Of a stretch of 64,000 nt of DNA, positions 33,894 to 46,341 are shown in pieces. The first letter of the stretch is position 1, and every line of letters begins with the position of its first letter. The translations under genes were made by a program, and so were the position numbers. The notes under the pieces were generated by a model. That model saw only the letters and a list, made by a program, of their open reading frames with translations, searched no databases and had not been told where the DNA came from. Source of the stretch: Cynocephalus volans (lineage: Eukaryota > Chordata > Mammalia > Dermoptera > Cynocephalidae); the NCBI RefSeq assembly GCF_027409185.1, contig NC_084467.1:17102501-17166500 (forward strand), in the 5' to 3' direction.

Positions 33894-35829
33894 TTTAGTA
33901 GGTAAGAGTTCATCCTGGACATTTGAAGGGGTCATGGAGCTTAGGTAGATACAGATTACACTCAGAACCCAGGCTTCAGACTTAATGTTGAATTAAGAAC
34001 ACTGTAGGAATAGTGCCATAAATTGGGCTTTGTATTCCCTTTACATGTTTGGATATTGGCACCTGCTCTGGCAAATCTTAAGCTGTTTGATGTGGAGTTT
34101 AATGCTGTACCTCCAAATCATCAACGTTTAGAATGATTTGTTGGGATGGTTTACTCTGCGCTACGGTCTGGACTGGATGCATTTGTGATTTCTTTAATTC
34201 TAACAATCATGTGAGATAAATATACGTATTTTACAGATGAGAAAACTGAGGTCTGGCAGTTAAGCAGCATTGCTAATAAGAGGTGGAAGTAGAGTTTGAG
34301 CCTTGCAGTCCCTCTAGTCTTTGGATTTTATCCCTCAGGTATGGAAATGTTAATTTAGCAAATGTCTCCTGAGAATCTCCTGTGTGCAAGATGTTTCTTC
34401 TTTTGCTTTTAAAAAATCTTTCTGTATATTACTATTTAAAATTTATTCGGTTTCTTTGTTAAAGAAAATGTGTGAAAAACAATAATGGCCCAATGATCTC
34501 ACTAACTGGGTAATTTCTATCGACATTTTTGAAAGGTAAAAGCAATTCGCATGTGGGTAGAAAAGTCAGAGTGTAGATGAGTATAAAAGGAAAAATTAAA
34601 GGCATTTTTCCCGTTATTAACAGTTTCTTATATTTCCTTCCAGAAAGTATGAACTGTACATATGTGAGCAGATACACACAAATCTCTTTTGTATTTATGC
34701 AAATTGTATATTATGCATATTTAGTATGTGTTTTTTCATTGTCCATGAGTCTTAGAGGTCTTTTGCAATGAACATTCAGAGATTTATTTTATTTTTTAAA
34801 AAGTTCTTTTTTAGCAGCTGCATGATAGCTCCTTGTATGGCTATCCCTAGCTTTATACTTTCTAGTAAGAAACGTAAGATAGAGGATTTAGACAGGGAGT
34901 CAAACCTCTGAAGCATAAATGAGGTTTAGAGAGGTAAGTGACAGAGCCAGGGCTCACCCTCCACACTCTGAAACCAGCGCTGTCTCCCAACAACCCTGTG
35001 ACACCAACCTTTTGCCATGGAAGTGAATTTACAGATGAGGTTCTTTGCCCCAAACACCCAGCAAGTGGAGGAGCTAGAGTTCGTCTCCATTTCATCTGGC
35101 CCTAGCTCCGTGCCCTTGCCACGAGGTCACACTGCCTGAATGTCAAAGAGTAGACCAGCTCTGGTGTTTCGAGGGCTCTGTGGTGATTTGGGAGTAGAGG
35201 AATTCCCCATCTCTATTGACACTCCCGGAGATGGTGCCTGTGCTTTCCCTAGTCAGCACTACCCAAAGTTCTGTGTCTGTCATTGTCATCTCTTGAGTCA
35301 ATGTAGACCCCAATTCTAAAGAACTCTAAAAACTTTTAGTACTGCGAGTGATGGAGGAAGGAGAGCAATATAGAAATACTTCCATGTTGTATTTCTGACA
35401 TGCCTCATGTCTGTTTCCCCATTGTAATTATTTTGGTTCCAAGTTCCACAAAAGAATAATTTCATCTAGTTGTGGAAAAATGCTCCAGCCAGATGGCTGC
35501 TGTTGAAAACCAGTGTTGGAACCACAAGGTGATACGAGATTCCTAGGAACTGGCCCTTTTGGAAAACTATGTCATCTGCATGGGCAGCTACTCTCTGAGC
35601 AGTGATTGAGTGCCCGGCCCTGGCTGCTGGAGACAAGGCCAGCTCCTGAGTGTATGCAGGCCATGAGGAGTCCACCGTGGTGGCGGCGGTGGTGGTGAGA
35701 AAATCCAATGCAGCTGGCCTTCCAAGGAGCATCATGTGTGGTCAGTTTCCATAGGCACCTCAGTGCAACATAGTTGACAATGACTTGACTGTTTTGCTAA
35801 GCACTTTCTTTCCTCCCACTGCCATGCGT
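33894..35829. other. Intergenic with MIR
   Basis: MIR text at about 34170-34320 (TTTACAGATGAGAAAACTGA), possible L1-derived AT-rich sequence at 34380-34800 and MIR-like text near 34920-35130. No gene. Confidence 0.45.
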
Positions 35830-36430
35830 TTACTGGACATTTTCCCTTGGCCCAGGATGGCCCTCCCTCACACTTCCCCCAATCTATGCCAGGCTACTCC
35901 TGTTCATTCTTTCTGGCACAGATAGACATGGTCACCTTCAGGAAGCCTTCTTTTTATTTTATTTTATTTTATTTTGAAAAAGATGACTTGTAGGGCTGGC
36001 CTGTGGCTCACGCAGTAAGGGGATCTTAACCCTTGACTTGGTGTTGTCAGCATCGCGCTCTCCCAAGTGAGTAAAGTGGCCATCCCTATATAGGGATCCG
36101 AACCCGCGGCCTTGGTGTTATCAGCACCACAGTCTCCGAAGTGAGCCACGGGCTGGCACAACGAAGCCTTCTTTGATTTCTGCCTTGAACCAGCATTTGG
36201 AGCCATCCTGTGAGCTCTTATAACACCTTAGCTTTGGTTCTCTCTCAGTTCCTGTCCACTCAACAATATATATCATGTACTCAATATATACCCTGTTCTA
36301 AGTATCACACTGCAGTGCAGCCTTTAGTTTGTGTCCCCAGGCAGGTTGTGAGCTCCATGCAGAGGGCATCTCGGTTTTGGCATCCAACACAAGGCCTGCA
36401 TATGGCTGATCCTCAAGGAATGGTTTGACT
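35830..36430 (+). mobile_element. L2 LINE 3' region, split by a SINE
   Basis: The left part has CACACTTCCCCCAATCTATG and CAGGAAGCCTTC. The right part resumes with GAAGCCTTCTTTGATTTCTG and ends GGCATCCAACACAAGGCCTG. The SINE at 35954-36162 lies between. Confidence 0.6.
35954..36162 (-). mobile_element. Dimeric tRNA-Ile SINE, rearranged, minus strand
   Basis: Flanked by a 12-bp duplication GAAGCCTTCTTT at 35942-35953 and 36163-36174. The antisense dimer is complete, but inside its 3' unit, at about 35991-36015, sits a piece of SINE head in the opposite (plus) orientation (GGGCTGGCCTGTGGCTCAC). Confidence 0.85.
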
Positions 36431-37014
36431 TTTGTGGGAGACACATGGTTGCTTCCTGGTTTAAGGTATTTCCTTCTAGTGAACAGAATAACTACAGTTC
36501 ATGGGTGATCATCTTTACACTGGGGAGTGGGCAACAAATGAGACTAACTCCTGTGCAAGGGCTGGGAATGGAAGTAAGAATAAAACCCACCAAACAACAA
36601 AAAAAACGGCAGTGGTGGGGGCGGGGAGGCTTCACGTGCTTAGGTGTCTTCCTTCTCAGTTCTGCACCTGACCTTGCAATGACCGGGAGGTTAACTGCCC
36701 TTGGCTAACTCTGCTTCAAAGCTCCAGGGCCCCTGTGGTGCCGAGCAACAACCTGACTGTCCAGAATGGTGATTTTGAAGCTGGGCGTGTTCCTGGGCGG
36801 AAAGCCACCAACACCGCCAAAGCAGCCACGGCCTCTCCTTCACTTCCTCTGAGCCAAAACTCCGCCTCCAATTTGTGCCTGTATTTGGTGTTTTGGAGCC
36901 TGTCTTAGGAGCACAAGCGAAAGGTTTTGAACAATGACAACTTCCACCACTTAAGAGGTGTGTGATCTCAAAGTCATGCCACTGCTCTGAGCTTTAGTTC
37001 CTACACCTGTCTTT

Positions 37015-37195
37015 TTTTATTATTATTTAAGTTTATCAATATACAGTGTAGCTGATTTTTTAAAATTTTAATTTATCAATATACAATGTAGTTGATTTTC
37101 TTGTCCCTTTACCAATTCCTCCTTCTCCCCTTCCCCCTCTCCCCCATCAACATCATCTCTGTTCACTTGTCTTAAGTTCAAGGAATCCTATACCT
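37015..37195 (-). mobile_element. L1 3' end, minus strand, with duplicated terminus
   Basis: The complement of the L1 terminus occurs twice in a row (TTTATCAATATACAGTGTAG near 37031 and TTTATCAATATACAATGTAG near 37072), followed by the C/T-rich complement of the GGGAGG tract. Confidence 0.7.
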
Positions 37196-37532
37196 GCCCT
37201 GTTCCTGTCTTATTCTCAGACAGGGTCACCTAGGACAGTACCCAAGGCACAGAAAAACACTCATTAAATGCCATTGTATTTTAAATCTGCTTGGTTAGGG
37301 GAAGATCCAGTTAGTGATTCTTTCTCAGCTGTCTGTTTGATCTTGTTCTTTTCTTCTGAGCCTCTGTCTTGTGCTAGCTCCATCTTCTCATTTCTAATTT
37401 CTATACATTAAATCCTCCCTTCCCACTCCTGTCCTTCTCTCTCCTCTTTGCTTGTCTTTTCCACAGCCATTAAACCTCTTAAAAAACCATAAGTGTTTTT
37501 GTTCTTTAGGCCAATACTGCTGCTATAGTGAT

Positions 37533-37885
37533 TGAAAGAAAGTGAGCCAAGATGCCGGGTACTGTAGCTTTATTAAAGGAAGAAAATCTGCTGGGCTGCG
37601 CTCAAAGGAGCAGGCAGCCCAGGGCTGCCCTGAAAAGGGGACGGCACCAGGCATGGGGGTGGTAGAGCTTATATAGTGCGCCAAGAGCTGGGTGATATAA
37701 TTCCGAGGTGAGGATTCAGTTAGGTCATGGGAATGGAGAGTTCTGTGCATGTGGAAACACTGAAAGTTTCATTTTCTCTGAAACCATGAGGCTTCTTGTA
37801 AAAGAGAATGGAAGAGGGTAGGGGAGGAGGTGAATGGCACCATTTTGTACTTGGGCTTGTCTAAAGTGGCGCTGGTTATGTTGCA
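37533..37885 (-). repeat. ERV-1 3' LTR
   Basis: Minus-strand LTR with TG...CA ends. TATATAAGC lies near 37671-37680 and an AATAAA complement near 37569-37575. It pairs with 43627-43980. The purine-rich AAAAGGCAGGAA of the minus strand just inside (about 37893-37904) is the likely polypurine tract. Confidence 0.85.
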
Positions 37886-37959
37886 GATCTATTATTCCTG
37901 CCTTTTAAGTATACGAAAGAGGGGTAAAGGGCAGAGGTCTCATTCTTCTGGAGCTACTT

Positions 37960-39300
37960 CCTGCTGGAGATGGACGAAGATATGGAAAAAATAAAAGATT
38001 TATGTTGGCAGGTAAAACAGTTAGGTGGTGGGGTACTGGTTTTGTGTGGGGAGGCTGTATTCCTCTGGGGAAGGGTCACTGATTCTGAGGAGCTGATATC
38101 CTCCTCGCAGGAACAATTTGGCGACCTTTTGGTTGGTGAAAGCCTGCATACGTTCCTGCAAGAAATTAGAGAAACACCAAAAGAGACAGGGACCAAAAAG
38201 CTAGGATGAGGCACACACAGTTACGGGTCCTAGTAGGGGCATAATCCAGCTTATCTAAGGGTTCAGTGAAATGGTTTAAGTTGATTTGGATCACCCCGGA
38301 CTCATTTACGTAATAAGATCATTCCTCCCCCAAGAAGAGGCAGGTGCCTTCCTTCTCGGCTGTAAGGAAGTAAAGTGCCCGACGGTTCTGTAAAGCGAAT
38401 GTCGCAAGTGAGGTGACCTGTCACTGGAGGGAGGAGATGCTATTTATGCTTAGTTCTTCTGAGAGTTTTTGATAGAATTGAGAGGTAGTGGCAGGGCCTG
38501 CTATGCCAGTTCCAGTTGCAGGAAGGATCCCTGCCCCATTTGAAAGGTACAATTAGTGCCCTATGGGAGCGGGGGGCACTTTCTGAGGGGGGGGCTGAAG
38601 GTAGTCCCAGTCCCATCTCCATCTCTCCATCCATCTGGAGGGTGATGTCAGGGACAAGCCAAAAGAATATGCAAGAAATCGCGTTGGCGGGCAGGCAGTA
38701 GGATAAGGTAGTTTTACAAAGGAAATGTATTCCGGTTTTAGGGCATGGATGAGTAGGGGGTAGTGAGTGGTAGTGTTTGGTGGTGGTAGTAAGGCAGAGT
38801 GTGGGCAGGCCCCGCACACCGCTGATAGTGAGATTAGAGGTGATATTAGAGGAAAGTGAAGAGATGTTTGTGGAAATGTTATGGGCTGCATCAACAGGGA
38901 GGAAGGTGACCACAAAAAGTTTCTCACGAAGTGGGAGACAGATGAGTCACTCGGGGACCAGTCTGAATCGCTGAGGACTGCATTGTCCCTGCAGACCTGG
39001 AACCTTTATGTTCCAGGTAAAGGGGAGCACTGAGATAGGAGGAAAAGCACGAGAAGGATGGAAAGGGTTAGGGAGCCAAAAGAATTTGAAGGGCACATTG
39101 TCACAATGAAATTGCTAAGAAGCATCCTACTAATAGGCGGTAAAGAAGTGCCAGGAGAAATCTTCCTGTAATGTTGCACTCTTTTGGGGCAGCTGCTGCC
39201 AATCCTGTAGCAAGTCCTAGAACAGATAGTATAGTAGTAGCTCTTGTGCGAGGGATTTGAAGTGGGCCTACAAGAGTGAGAGGATAATCGCCAGGGGAAA
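37960..39300 (-). pseudogene. ERV-1 env relic
   Basis: Retroviral envelope remains. The surface-subunit part is in the open stretch 38440-38913, which has several N-glycosylation sites. The transmembrane anchor and tail text is at about 38110-38250 in another frame. Stops and frameshifts interrupt it throughout. Confidence 0.65.
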
Positions 39301-39364
39301 GATCATCCTTCTTCTGGGATTGGGGGAAGAGCGAAGGTTCTGGAGATTTTCAGTTTTGTGGGTC

Positions 39365-42090
39365 CTAAAATGGACTAAGTGTGAGGAGATGTTGGGTTGG
39401 GGGTTGAGCAGAGGGATTCCTCTGGCTTGGTGTTAACAGATTTTTGGTTAAAGTCTCAGGTGCTAGTTTTATCAAGGATAAGTGATACCAAGGGGCCTTT
39501 CTTAGTACTTTTACTGCCGTGAGGGTGACGAGAAGTAATGTATAAGACCCTTTCCAGCGTGGTGATAGGGGCTTTGGGATTCGGGTCTTAATATACGCTT
39601 GCTGTCCCGGGCTTAGATTAAAGTCTGAGAGGGTGTTGGGGAAAGGATGAGGTAATAGAAGGTTGGCCTGTTCCCTAAGAAGATCCCTAATGAGCGAAAG
39701 AGTAGGGAGATACTGGCCTAAAGGTGATGAGCTGGAAGAGAGGTGTGAGAGTGAAGGACCTACCGTACATAAGTTCAAGGGGGCTGAGGCCTATAGGCTT
39801 GTGGGGGGCAGCCCATAAGCGAGTGAGTGACTGGTGGGGAGGCCAAAATGAGGGATGATTTCTCAGGTGAGAGCGTGCGTTACTGCTGTAGCGTCCTCTG
39901 AAGTGCAGGAAAAAGCTTCAAACCAACCCAAAAAGGTATCTACTAAGGTTAGAAGATAGCATGTCCTTTTGTGGGGAGAGTAATATAAGGGCTGAAGGTG
40001 CAATAGGAGTTCATAGCCTATATGAACTGAATTATGGAAATCTGAAAGGATTTGCTCAGCTTGTGTGGTAGGGAGGACATAGCAATCGGAGAAAGTATAC
40101 CAGTTTTCCTTTCTGTGTGCCCACAAGTGTTGGAGGTGTTGTATTTCTTGGAGTGTGTATTGGGATAAGGGCATAGGGGCCATGAGAAGGACCTGAGCAG
40201 GAGAGGAAGAGTGAGGGCCTGGTGATTGCGCAGCCTGTTTTGCGATTAGATCCGCCAGTTTGTTTCCCTGGGCTATGAGGTTGTTGTAGGTTTGGTGTCC
40301 TCTGCTGTGTATAACCCCAATCTTCTTTGGGAGTTGTGTAGCCTCAGTAGCTTGTGTTCGATTTACTATGGCATAACCTGCCCAGGGGGTGGGCGTGGAG
40401 GTGGCACTCCCATCTATGAACCATATAATGGGATGCAGGGTGATGTGTGGAAAGGGATTGAGAAAGAGGTCTAAAGCCTCCATGCAATTGTGTTGTAAGT
40501 ATCATGAGTGTTGTGGAATGAGAGTGGCTGGATTTTAAGGGAGAGCAAGGGTTAAAGGAGAACTGGGAGTTTTCAATGAAAGTAAGGTGAATAAGTTGTA
40601 GGCGGGAAAGGGAGAGAATTGACTTGGCCTCATGGCTGAGAAGGTCTTGACCGTTTGTTGTTTCAAAGTTAGTTTAGATCTTTCTTGTGTTAAAAGTGCA
40701 TCTGCCCCCAAGGACCATAAACAGGGGCCCATTCTCGAGATGTGGTGGCTAGTTGTTTAGAGAGGCCTCCACCAGGGAGAAAATATCTTCTGCCTTTTGT
40801 CCCAAAACCCTGACTGCCAATCTTTGGGTTTCAGTGATGTATAGGATAAAAGGATGAGATAGGTTTGAGAGAGATAGGGCTGGGGCTGGGAGGAGAGCTG
40901 CTTTTTAATCGCTGGAGGGGAGAATGAATGGGCTTTGTGGTATCTAAAGAAATGGCAGGATCCCCTTTGGCTGCCTCATAAAGCGATTTTGTTAGCACAA
41001 CAAAGCTAGGAATCTACATGTGGTGATATCCTGCAATCCCCAGGAAAGCAAGAATTGCACTCTTTGCAGAAGGAGTAGGGAGTTCAGAAATTAAACTCTT
41101 GTGATCCACCATTATTACTCTAGTGTTGGGGGTGAGGTGGAGTCCCAAATAGGTGACTGAAGGGAAAGAAATTTGGGCCTTACTGGGGGACACTCAATAT
41201 CCTCTGGAGGCCAGGAAATTAAGGAGAGCAACAGTGTGGGCCTGTGAATCCTCATAGGAGGGGCTACAAAGGAGGAGGTCATCCACGTATTGTATTAAAG
41301 TGCTAGAGCTTGGGGGGGAGGGAGTTCAGATAAGTCTTGAGCCATGACCTGGCCAGAAAAGTGGGGGCTATCCCAAAAACCCGGAGGTAGTATTGTCCAA
41401 GTAAGTTGGGAACAGCGCATGTCAGGATTAGTCCTGTACTAAATGGTATGAGCCATTAGGCTTTATAACTGGAAGGATGGGTGTATTAAAAGGTGTGTGG
41501 GTAGGCCATGAGAGACGAGAAGAAAGGCGTTTGTGTATGATGGGTTTTAAGCCTATTAGGTGTTTGTTAGCAACGGGGTACTATGGGATGTCAGGGAACA
41601 AAGAGGGTTTCCACAATTTAACAAGGACAGGGGAATGGTGCATAACAATGGAGGGAGAAGAAGCATCCCTTGCTAGGGATTAACCTTGTCTGAGGGAGAG
41701 GGGAAGGTGGCAGCCTCAGGGGCCAGGTCTGTGTGTGGCCTGTAACAGGAGTATTGTAGCTGGAGTTAAAATGTTTAGGGTAAGAGTAGATTTGAATTTG
41801 AAAAGAATGCCCAACCCAGTAAAGGGTCTGGGCATTGAAGCATTATTAAGAATTTATGTGTGAATTGGGTGTGATGTAGGGTGAAGGAAAGGGTTTGAGT
41901 GATCTGTGGATGGTATTCTGATCCCATGACTCCTACCATTGTGATAAAGGATGGGGTTGTTGGTCCTTCATATTCAGGGAGGGTAGAGTAAATGGCCCCT
42001 GTATTGATGACAAAAGAGATCGGCTTACCTGCTACAAGGCAAGTTACCCTGGGCTCATGTGTGGTGATCTCTGTGGGGGCATCAGGCCCT
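39365..42090 (-). pseudogene. ERV-1 pro-pol relic
   Basis: Reverse transcriptase with the YVDD catalytic motif at 41278-41289. RNase H (FIDGSATS, QGNKLADLIAKQAA) and the start of the integrase core (LTLVDTFLGWFEAF) are at 39863-40483. The integrase C-terminal segment (SPRWKGSYTLLLVTLTAVKV) is at 39365-39778. Most of the integrase catalytic core seems deleted between these two parts. Many stops and frame changes. Confidence 0.8.
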
Positions 42091-42099
42091 GGGCATCAT

Positions 42100-43560
42100 C
42101 AGTCCTCCTCTTGGGCAAAGCAGAGAAGCTCTGGTAGGGATGGATGGCCATGAAGCCAAAGGCTGTAGGTTGGGGACTGGGCTACTCCCTCTCTGGCAGT
42201 GGCACAGTCAATCCCCCAGTGACCTGGCCATTTGCAGTGAGGATGGGTTATGACAGGCCCATGCTGAGTGGGTCGGTTGACTGCATTTGAAGCAGTTCCC
42301 AGGTGGCTTGCCCCTAGAGGCAACCAGCTTTGGAGTATGTGAGCCTTGGATGGCATTAGCTAGGAGCTGGTATTTGGCCTTATCTCTTTTATAGTTTTTT
42401 GAATATCAGGGGCTAATTGGGTAATGAAATGAGAGTGTAAAAGGGCCATGCCTGCAGGGGAGTTTGGATCTATACATGTGTATTCATGTAAAGCCTTTGA
42501 GAAGTGGGTTAGGAACTCGCTGGGATTTTCAGTGGATCTCTGTGTGATTTCTCTAAGCTTGTTATAACTGAATGATTTCTGAGTAGCCTTTTGGAGGCCA
42601 CGAAGTACGTGTGTGACCATGTTATCCTGGAGATCTCAATCCCCATGGCCAGCCTTGTAGTTTCAGTTTGGGTCCCTGCAAGGAACAGCAACGGCTCCCA
42701 CAGGCCACCTATTATTTTGAACATGTACCTGAGCCACCATCCAGACCTGCTCCCTATACATGGACTCAGACAATTCCTTCCATCCCAGCCACCTCACAGA
42801 AGGGTTATAAAAAGCTGGAGCTGAGGTGGGGTTGTTACCTGATGAAGGGGGAGAAGGGGAGGAGTTGGGCTGAGGATGAGCATCTGGAGGCCAGGTGTGG
42901 GGAAGAGAGAGAAATGTGGATGGGCTTATGGATCAGAAGATTGATCTGAGTCTGGAAGGAGAGGTTGAGCATGAGCTAGGACCTAGGACAGTTTTGACAG
43001 AGAGATGAAGACTTTAAGAGATAGTAGAAGGCCTGAACAAGGAATCTCTACAGCTTTTGCCACTTCGGTGAGTATGTAAATCGAGTGCCATCTTTTGGCC
43101 ACTGGGGTCCATAGCAATGAGGCGTTTGAGTTTTAATGTCTCCCTGGCAGCTGAGAAATTGGGCAGAAGACAGCCCAAGGGACAAGATGTGGAGGTTTGG
43201 ATTGTGGGGATCCCATTTAGAGGGTGAGAAAGGGCAGTCAGTCCTGGTAGAAGAATCGTGCCAACAAAGCATCCTTTCTGCTGTCCACCTTCTTTTGAGA
43301 GAAGAGACACGACCCGCTCATGGAGTGTCCTTCAATAGGTGGGGGGGGCACAAGAAGAGTTCCCTCGGATGGGTGCCTGGGCTTCGTAGAGACCTATATC
43401 ATAGAGAGTTGTTGGGGGAGCTCGTAGACGTAGGCAGGACAGACGCACTGACTCACCCTGAATCAAGGCCAGTGTTGGATGCATTGTTCTGAAATGGCAA
43501 AAGGAAAGAGTTCTGGAGGCATCTGGTTTTGGCAGGTCTGGGAAGGGCCTCCGGGAGCCA
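42100..43560 (-). pseudogene. ERV-1 gag relic
   Basis: Capsid text (NPSEFLTHFSKALHEYTCID) in the open piece 42360-42620. A single nucleocapsid zinc knuckle (CKWPGHWGIDC) is at 42099-42356; its first Cys seems to be His. Matrix-like text lies near 43014-43310. Broken into several frames. Confidence 0.7.
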
Positions 43561-43605
43561 AACAACCGAAGAGAGCGGATTGGCCAACGGTCCAGCCAAG
43601 ACCCT

Positions 43606-43623
43606 TCCCGGGTTTCGGCACCA
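43606..43623 (-). other. ERV-1 primer-binding site, tRNA-Phe
   Basis: On the minus strand TGGTGCCGAAACCCGGGA is an exact 18-base complement of the 3' end of tRNA-Phe. It lies three bases inside the 5' LTR end, as required for minus-strand priming. Confidence 0.9.
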
Positions 43624-43626
43624 TAA

Positions 43627-43980
43627 TGAAAGAAAGTGAGCTGAGATGCCGGGTACCGTTCAAGCTTGATTAAAGGAAGAAAATCTGCTGGGCTGTGCTC
43701 AAAGTGGCAGGCAGCCCAGGGCTGCCCTGAAAATGGGGACAGCCCCAACAATGAGTTTGCAAGAGTTTATATTAGCTTTTGGGCATGAACTGTAAGGGGG
43801 GGAGGACGATTAGGTCATTGTAACTGGGTGGAAAACTGCACCGATGCAGAAGCTGGAAAGTTGTCTGTAAGTCAGGAGGCTTCTTGTAAAGGGAAGGGGA
43901 AGGGGCTTGGGGCTGGAGTGGAAGAGGAGGCCTGCGGCTATTTCATGATCATTGTGTGCACAGTGGCGCAGTCATGTCCA
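43627..43980 (-). repeat. ERV-1 5' LTR
   Basis: Shares GAAAGAAAGTGAG, AAAGGAAGAAAATCTGCTGG and GGCAGCCCAGGGCTGCCCTG with the 3' LTR and ends at TG on both. About 354 bases. Confidence 0.85.
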
Positions 43981-45727
43981 AAATCCATCAATCATGTGCC
44001 TATGGGTTCTTATCAAACCCTACAGGATGGGAATGGAGTTGCTCAGTTATTTCTGGACTTTCCTCTCTCCCCTGTCCCATCTCATTTACCCATCTTCAGT
44101 GACCCAGATCACCCCTGCCAGAGATGTATAACCGAGATGAAGGAGGCAAGCTGGGCCCAGTTAGAGGAAAGGCAATAGGAAACAGGTTTGGTCAGTTCAT
44201 CTCCTTCCTCTGACTCCAGGAAGGGTCCAGATCTCTGGACAAGCAAAACGATGTTGGCACAAGTGGAGGATGGAGGCTGAAGAGCAGGAGGGGCTGCAGA
44301 GGGAGTGGGTCCCTCAGTCAGAGCCCATGGAGTAGGTGCAGCTGCAGCAGCTGTAGCTCTCTGTGCATCAGAGGCCAAAGCAGGAGCACACCTGCAGTCC
44401 TAGCAGCAGGGCAGGACTCCCAGCAAGGAGGTGCCAGGACCAGCCATGGGGATCATGGTGGAGGGGTGGGCTTGCATCTTAGTAGTATGAATTTACACAA
44501 CAATGTCAAACTTTGGGTAACGACAGAGATGCTTTATCGTGATTTAACGTAATTATTTTGAACTATTATTTTTGTACAGTATTACGCATGAGAAAAGCAC
44601 ATAGGACAGATCTGCAGTACAATGAATAATTATAAAGCAAACGTTTGTGTAATCATTAGCCATGTCATGAAACAACATGGCCAACACCATCCCCCACCCC
44701 CACCCCGTCCCGTCCAGATCATAAACCCCTTTAAAGGCAGCCAGTAGCTAGCTTTTTATGATAATCACTTCCTTGCTTTTCTTTGTAGTTTTATCGCCTA
44801 TGAATCACAGGGAAAGTTTTAAATTAGGATTTTCTCATGTAAATCCTAAAACTGAAGACCACAGAAGAGAGCCTCTTTAATGCAGATCCTCTTCTTTAGT
44901 AAATCTTGGCAGGCCCTCAGGGAGTTGGTGGTGGATTTGCAGTTTTTAGCACTTGGCAGAGAATGCAGTTTGAGGCTTCTCTCATTCAGTCAGTGTTGAA
45001 GTGTTGAAGGCATCTGAAGAGCACTGGGAGGGCGACAAAGAGGCATCCAGAACTGAGCCTGCCCCTGGGAGCTTACAGAGGGGGAGAAAAAGCATGGATA
45101 AACATGACAGAACAGGCTGAGGCCCTGAAGAAGGTCTCAGCTGAGTGCTCTGGGAGATTAGAAGAGGTAGGAATCAGTTTTGCAGCAGGAAGCAGAGCCG
45201 ACTTTGTGGAAGATGTGGTATTATGTTCATTGATGCATCATTTATCAAACATTTTTGAGGGTAGCACAGTGCTAGGAAATTAGATTAAAAAATTACAAAA
45301 ATGAGTAAAATAAGATCCCTGACTTTTCATGACCTAATGATTTAGTTAACATAGATACAAATAATTCCAATATGATATGCTTTAAATACAAAGTGTCATA
45401 GGAACGATTGATTGTGTGGGGTTGTCAGGAGAAGCTTCAGAGCTGAAGCCTAGGTTAGTCCTTGAAAGAGAGAAGAATAGGAGTTTGGCAGACAGAGAGG
45501 AGAACCACCAAATCTACACAGGCACAGAGGTGGGAAAGGACATGAAGTCAGTGCTGGCAAAATGTACGTTCATGGTGGGAACTTGACAGATAGGGTGGAT
45601 GAGCAGGACCGATGTTTTAGGCAAGGAGAACAGCATGAGCAGGCCCAGAGAGGCATGAAATTATTAGCTGCATGCATAATACTAAGTAATTTAGTGTATC
45701 TATGGCATAAGGTTTGATGATGGAACA
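43981..45727. other. Intergenic, no gene
   Basis: AT-rich text with possible old L1 sequence at 44500-44870 and a C-rich spot at 44690-44710. No recognisable exon. Confidence 0.4.
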
Positions 45728-46341
45728 TATGATGGTTAATTTGACATGTCAACCTGACTGGGCTGTGGGGTGCCCAGGTATTTGGTCAAATGTTATTCTG
45801 GGTATGTCTGTGAGGGAATTTGTGGGTAAGATTAATATACATTTGAATCAGCCCCATATTGGCTCCCTGACAGGAAAATGAAAACAAAAACATACAAAGC
45901 CCAAAAAGAAACAAAAAAACAATTGAATCAGTAGGCTGAATAAAGGAAATTGACCTCCATAATATCAGGCAGTCTCATCCAGTTAGTTGAAGGCCTCAGT
46001 AAAACAAAAACTTGACCCTCCCTTGAGTAAGGGAGCATTTTTCTTGCCTTCACACTCAGACTGAAACATCAGGTTTTCCTAGGTCTTGAGCCTGTTCGCC
46101 TTTGGACTGGAACTGAAACACCAGGTCCCCTGGTTGTCAGTCCTTAGGACTTGGACTGGAACTATACCATTGGCTCTCCTGGATCTCCAGCTTGCTGACT
46201 CACCTTACAGATCTTGGGACTTGTCAGCCTCCACAATTGTTTGAGCCAATTCTTTATAATCTCTCTTTCTCTCTCTCTCTCCACATACAAATATACACAT
46301 CATATTGATTTTGTTTCTGGAGAATGCTGGCTAATACAGAA
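45728..46341 (+). mobile_element. ERVL-type LTR (MLT2-like)
   Basis: Starts GATGGTTAATTTGACATGTC and ends GAATGCTGGCTAATACAG, with GATCTTGGGACTTGTCAGCC and a CT-rich stretch near the polyadenylation end. This fits an MLT2-type LTR. It is interrupted by a short insertion at about 45858-45926. Confidence 0.7.
45858..45926 (+). mobile_element. Very short 5'-truncated SINE insertion
   Basis: TTGAATCAG occurs on both sides (45845 region and 45924 region). The insert starts CCCCATATTGGC, the acceptor end of the tRNA-Ile SINE, and continues as A-rich tail. Only about 12 bases of SINE body remain. Confidence 0.6.

Larger units (their letters stand above)
37533..43980 (-). mobile_element. ERV-1: old class I provirus, tRNA-Phe primer site
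   Basis: A 6.4-kb provirus on the minus strand with two LTRs, a primer-binding site and decayed gag, pol and env in that order. The LTRs are clearly diverged and have indels, so it is much older than ERV-2. No matching flanking duplication was found (TGAT at the left, AAAA at the right), which may reflect decay. Confidence 0.9.
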
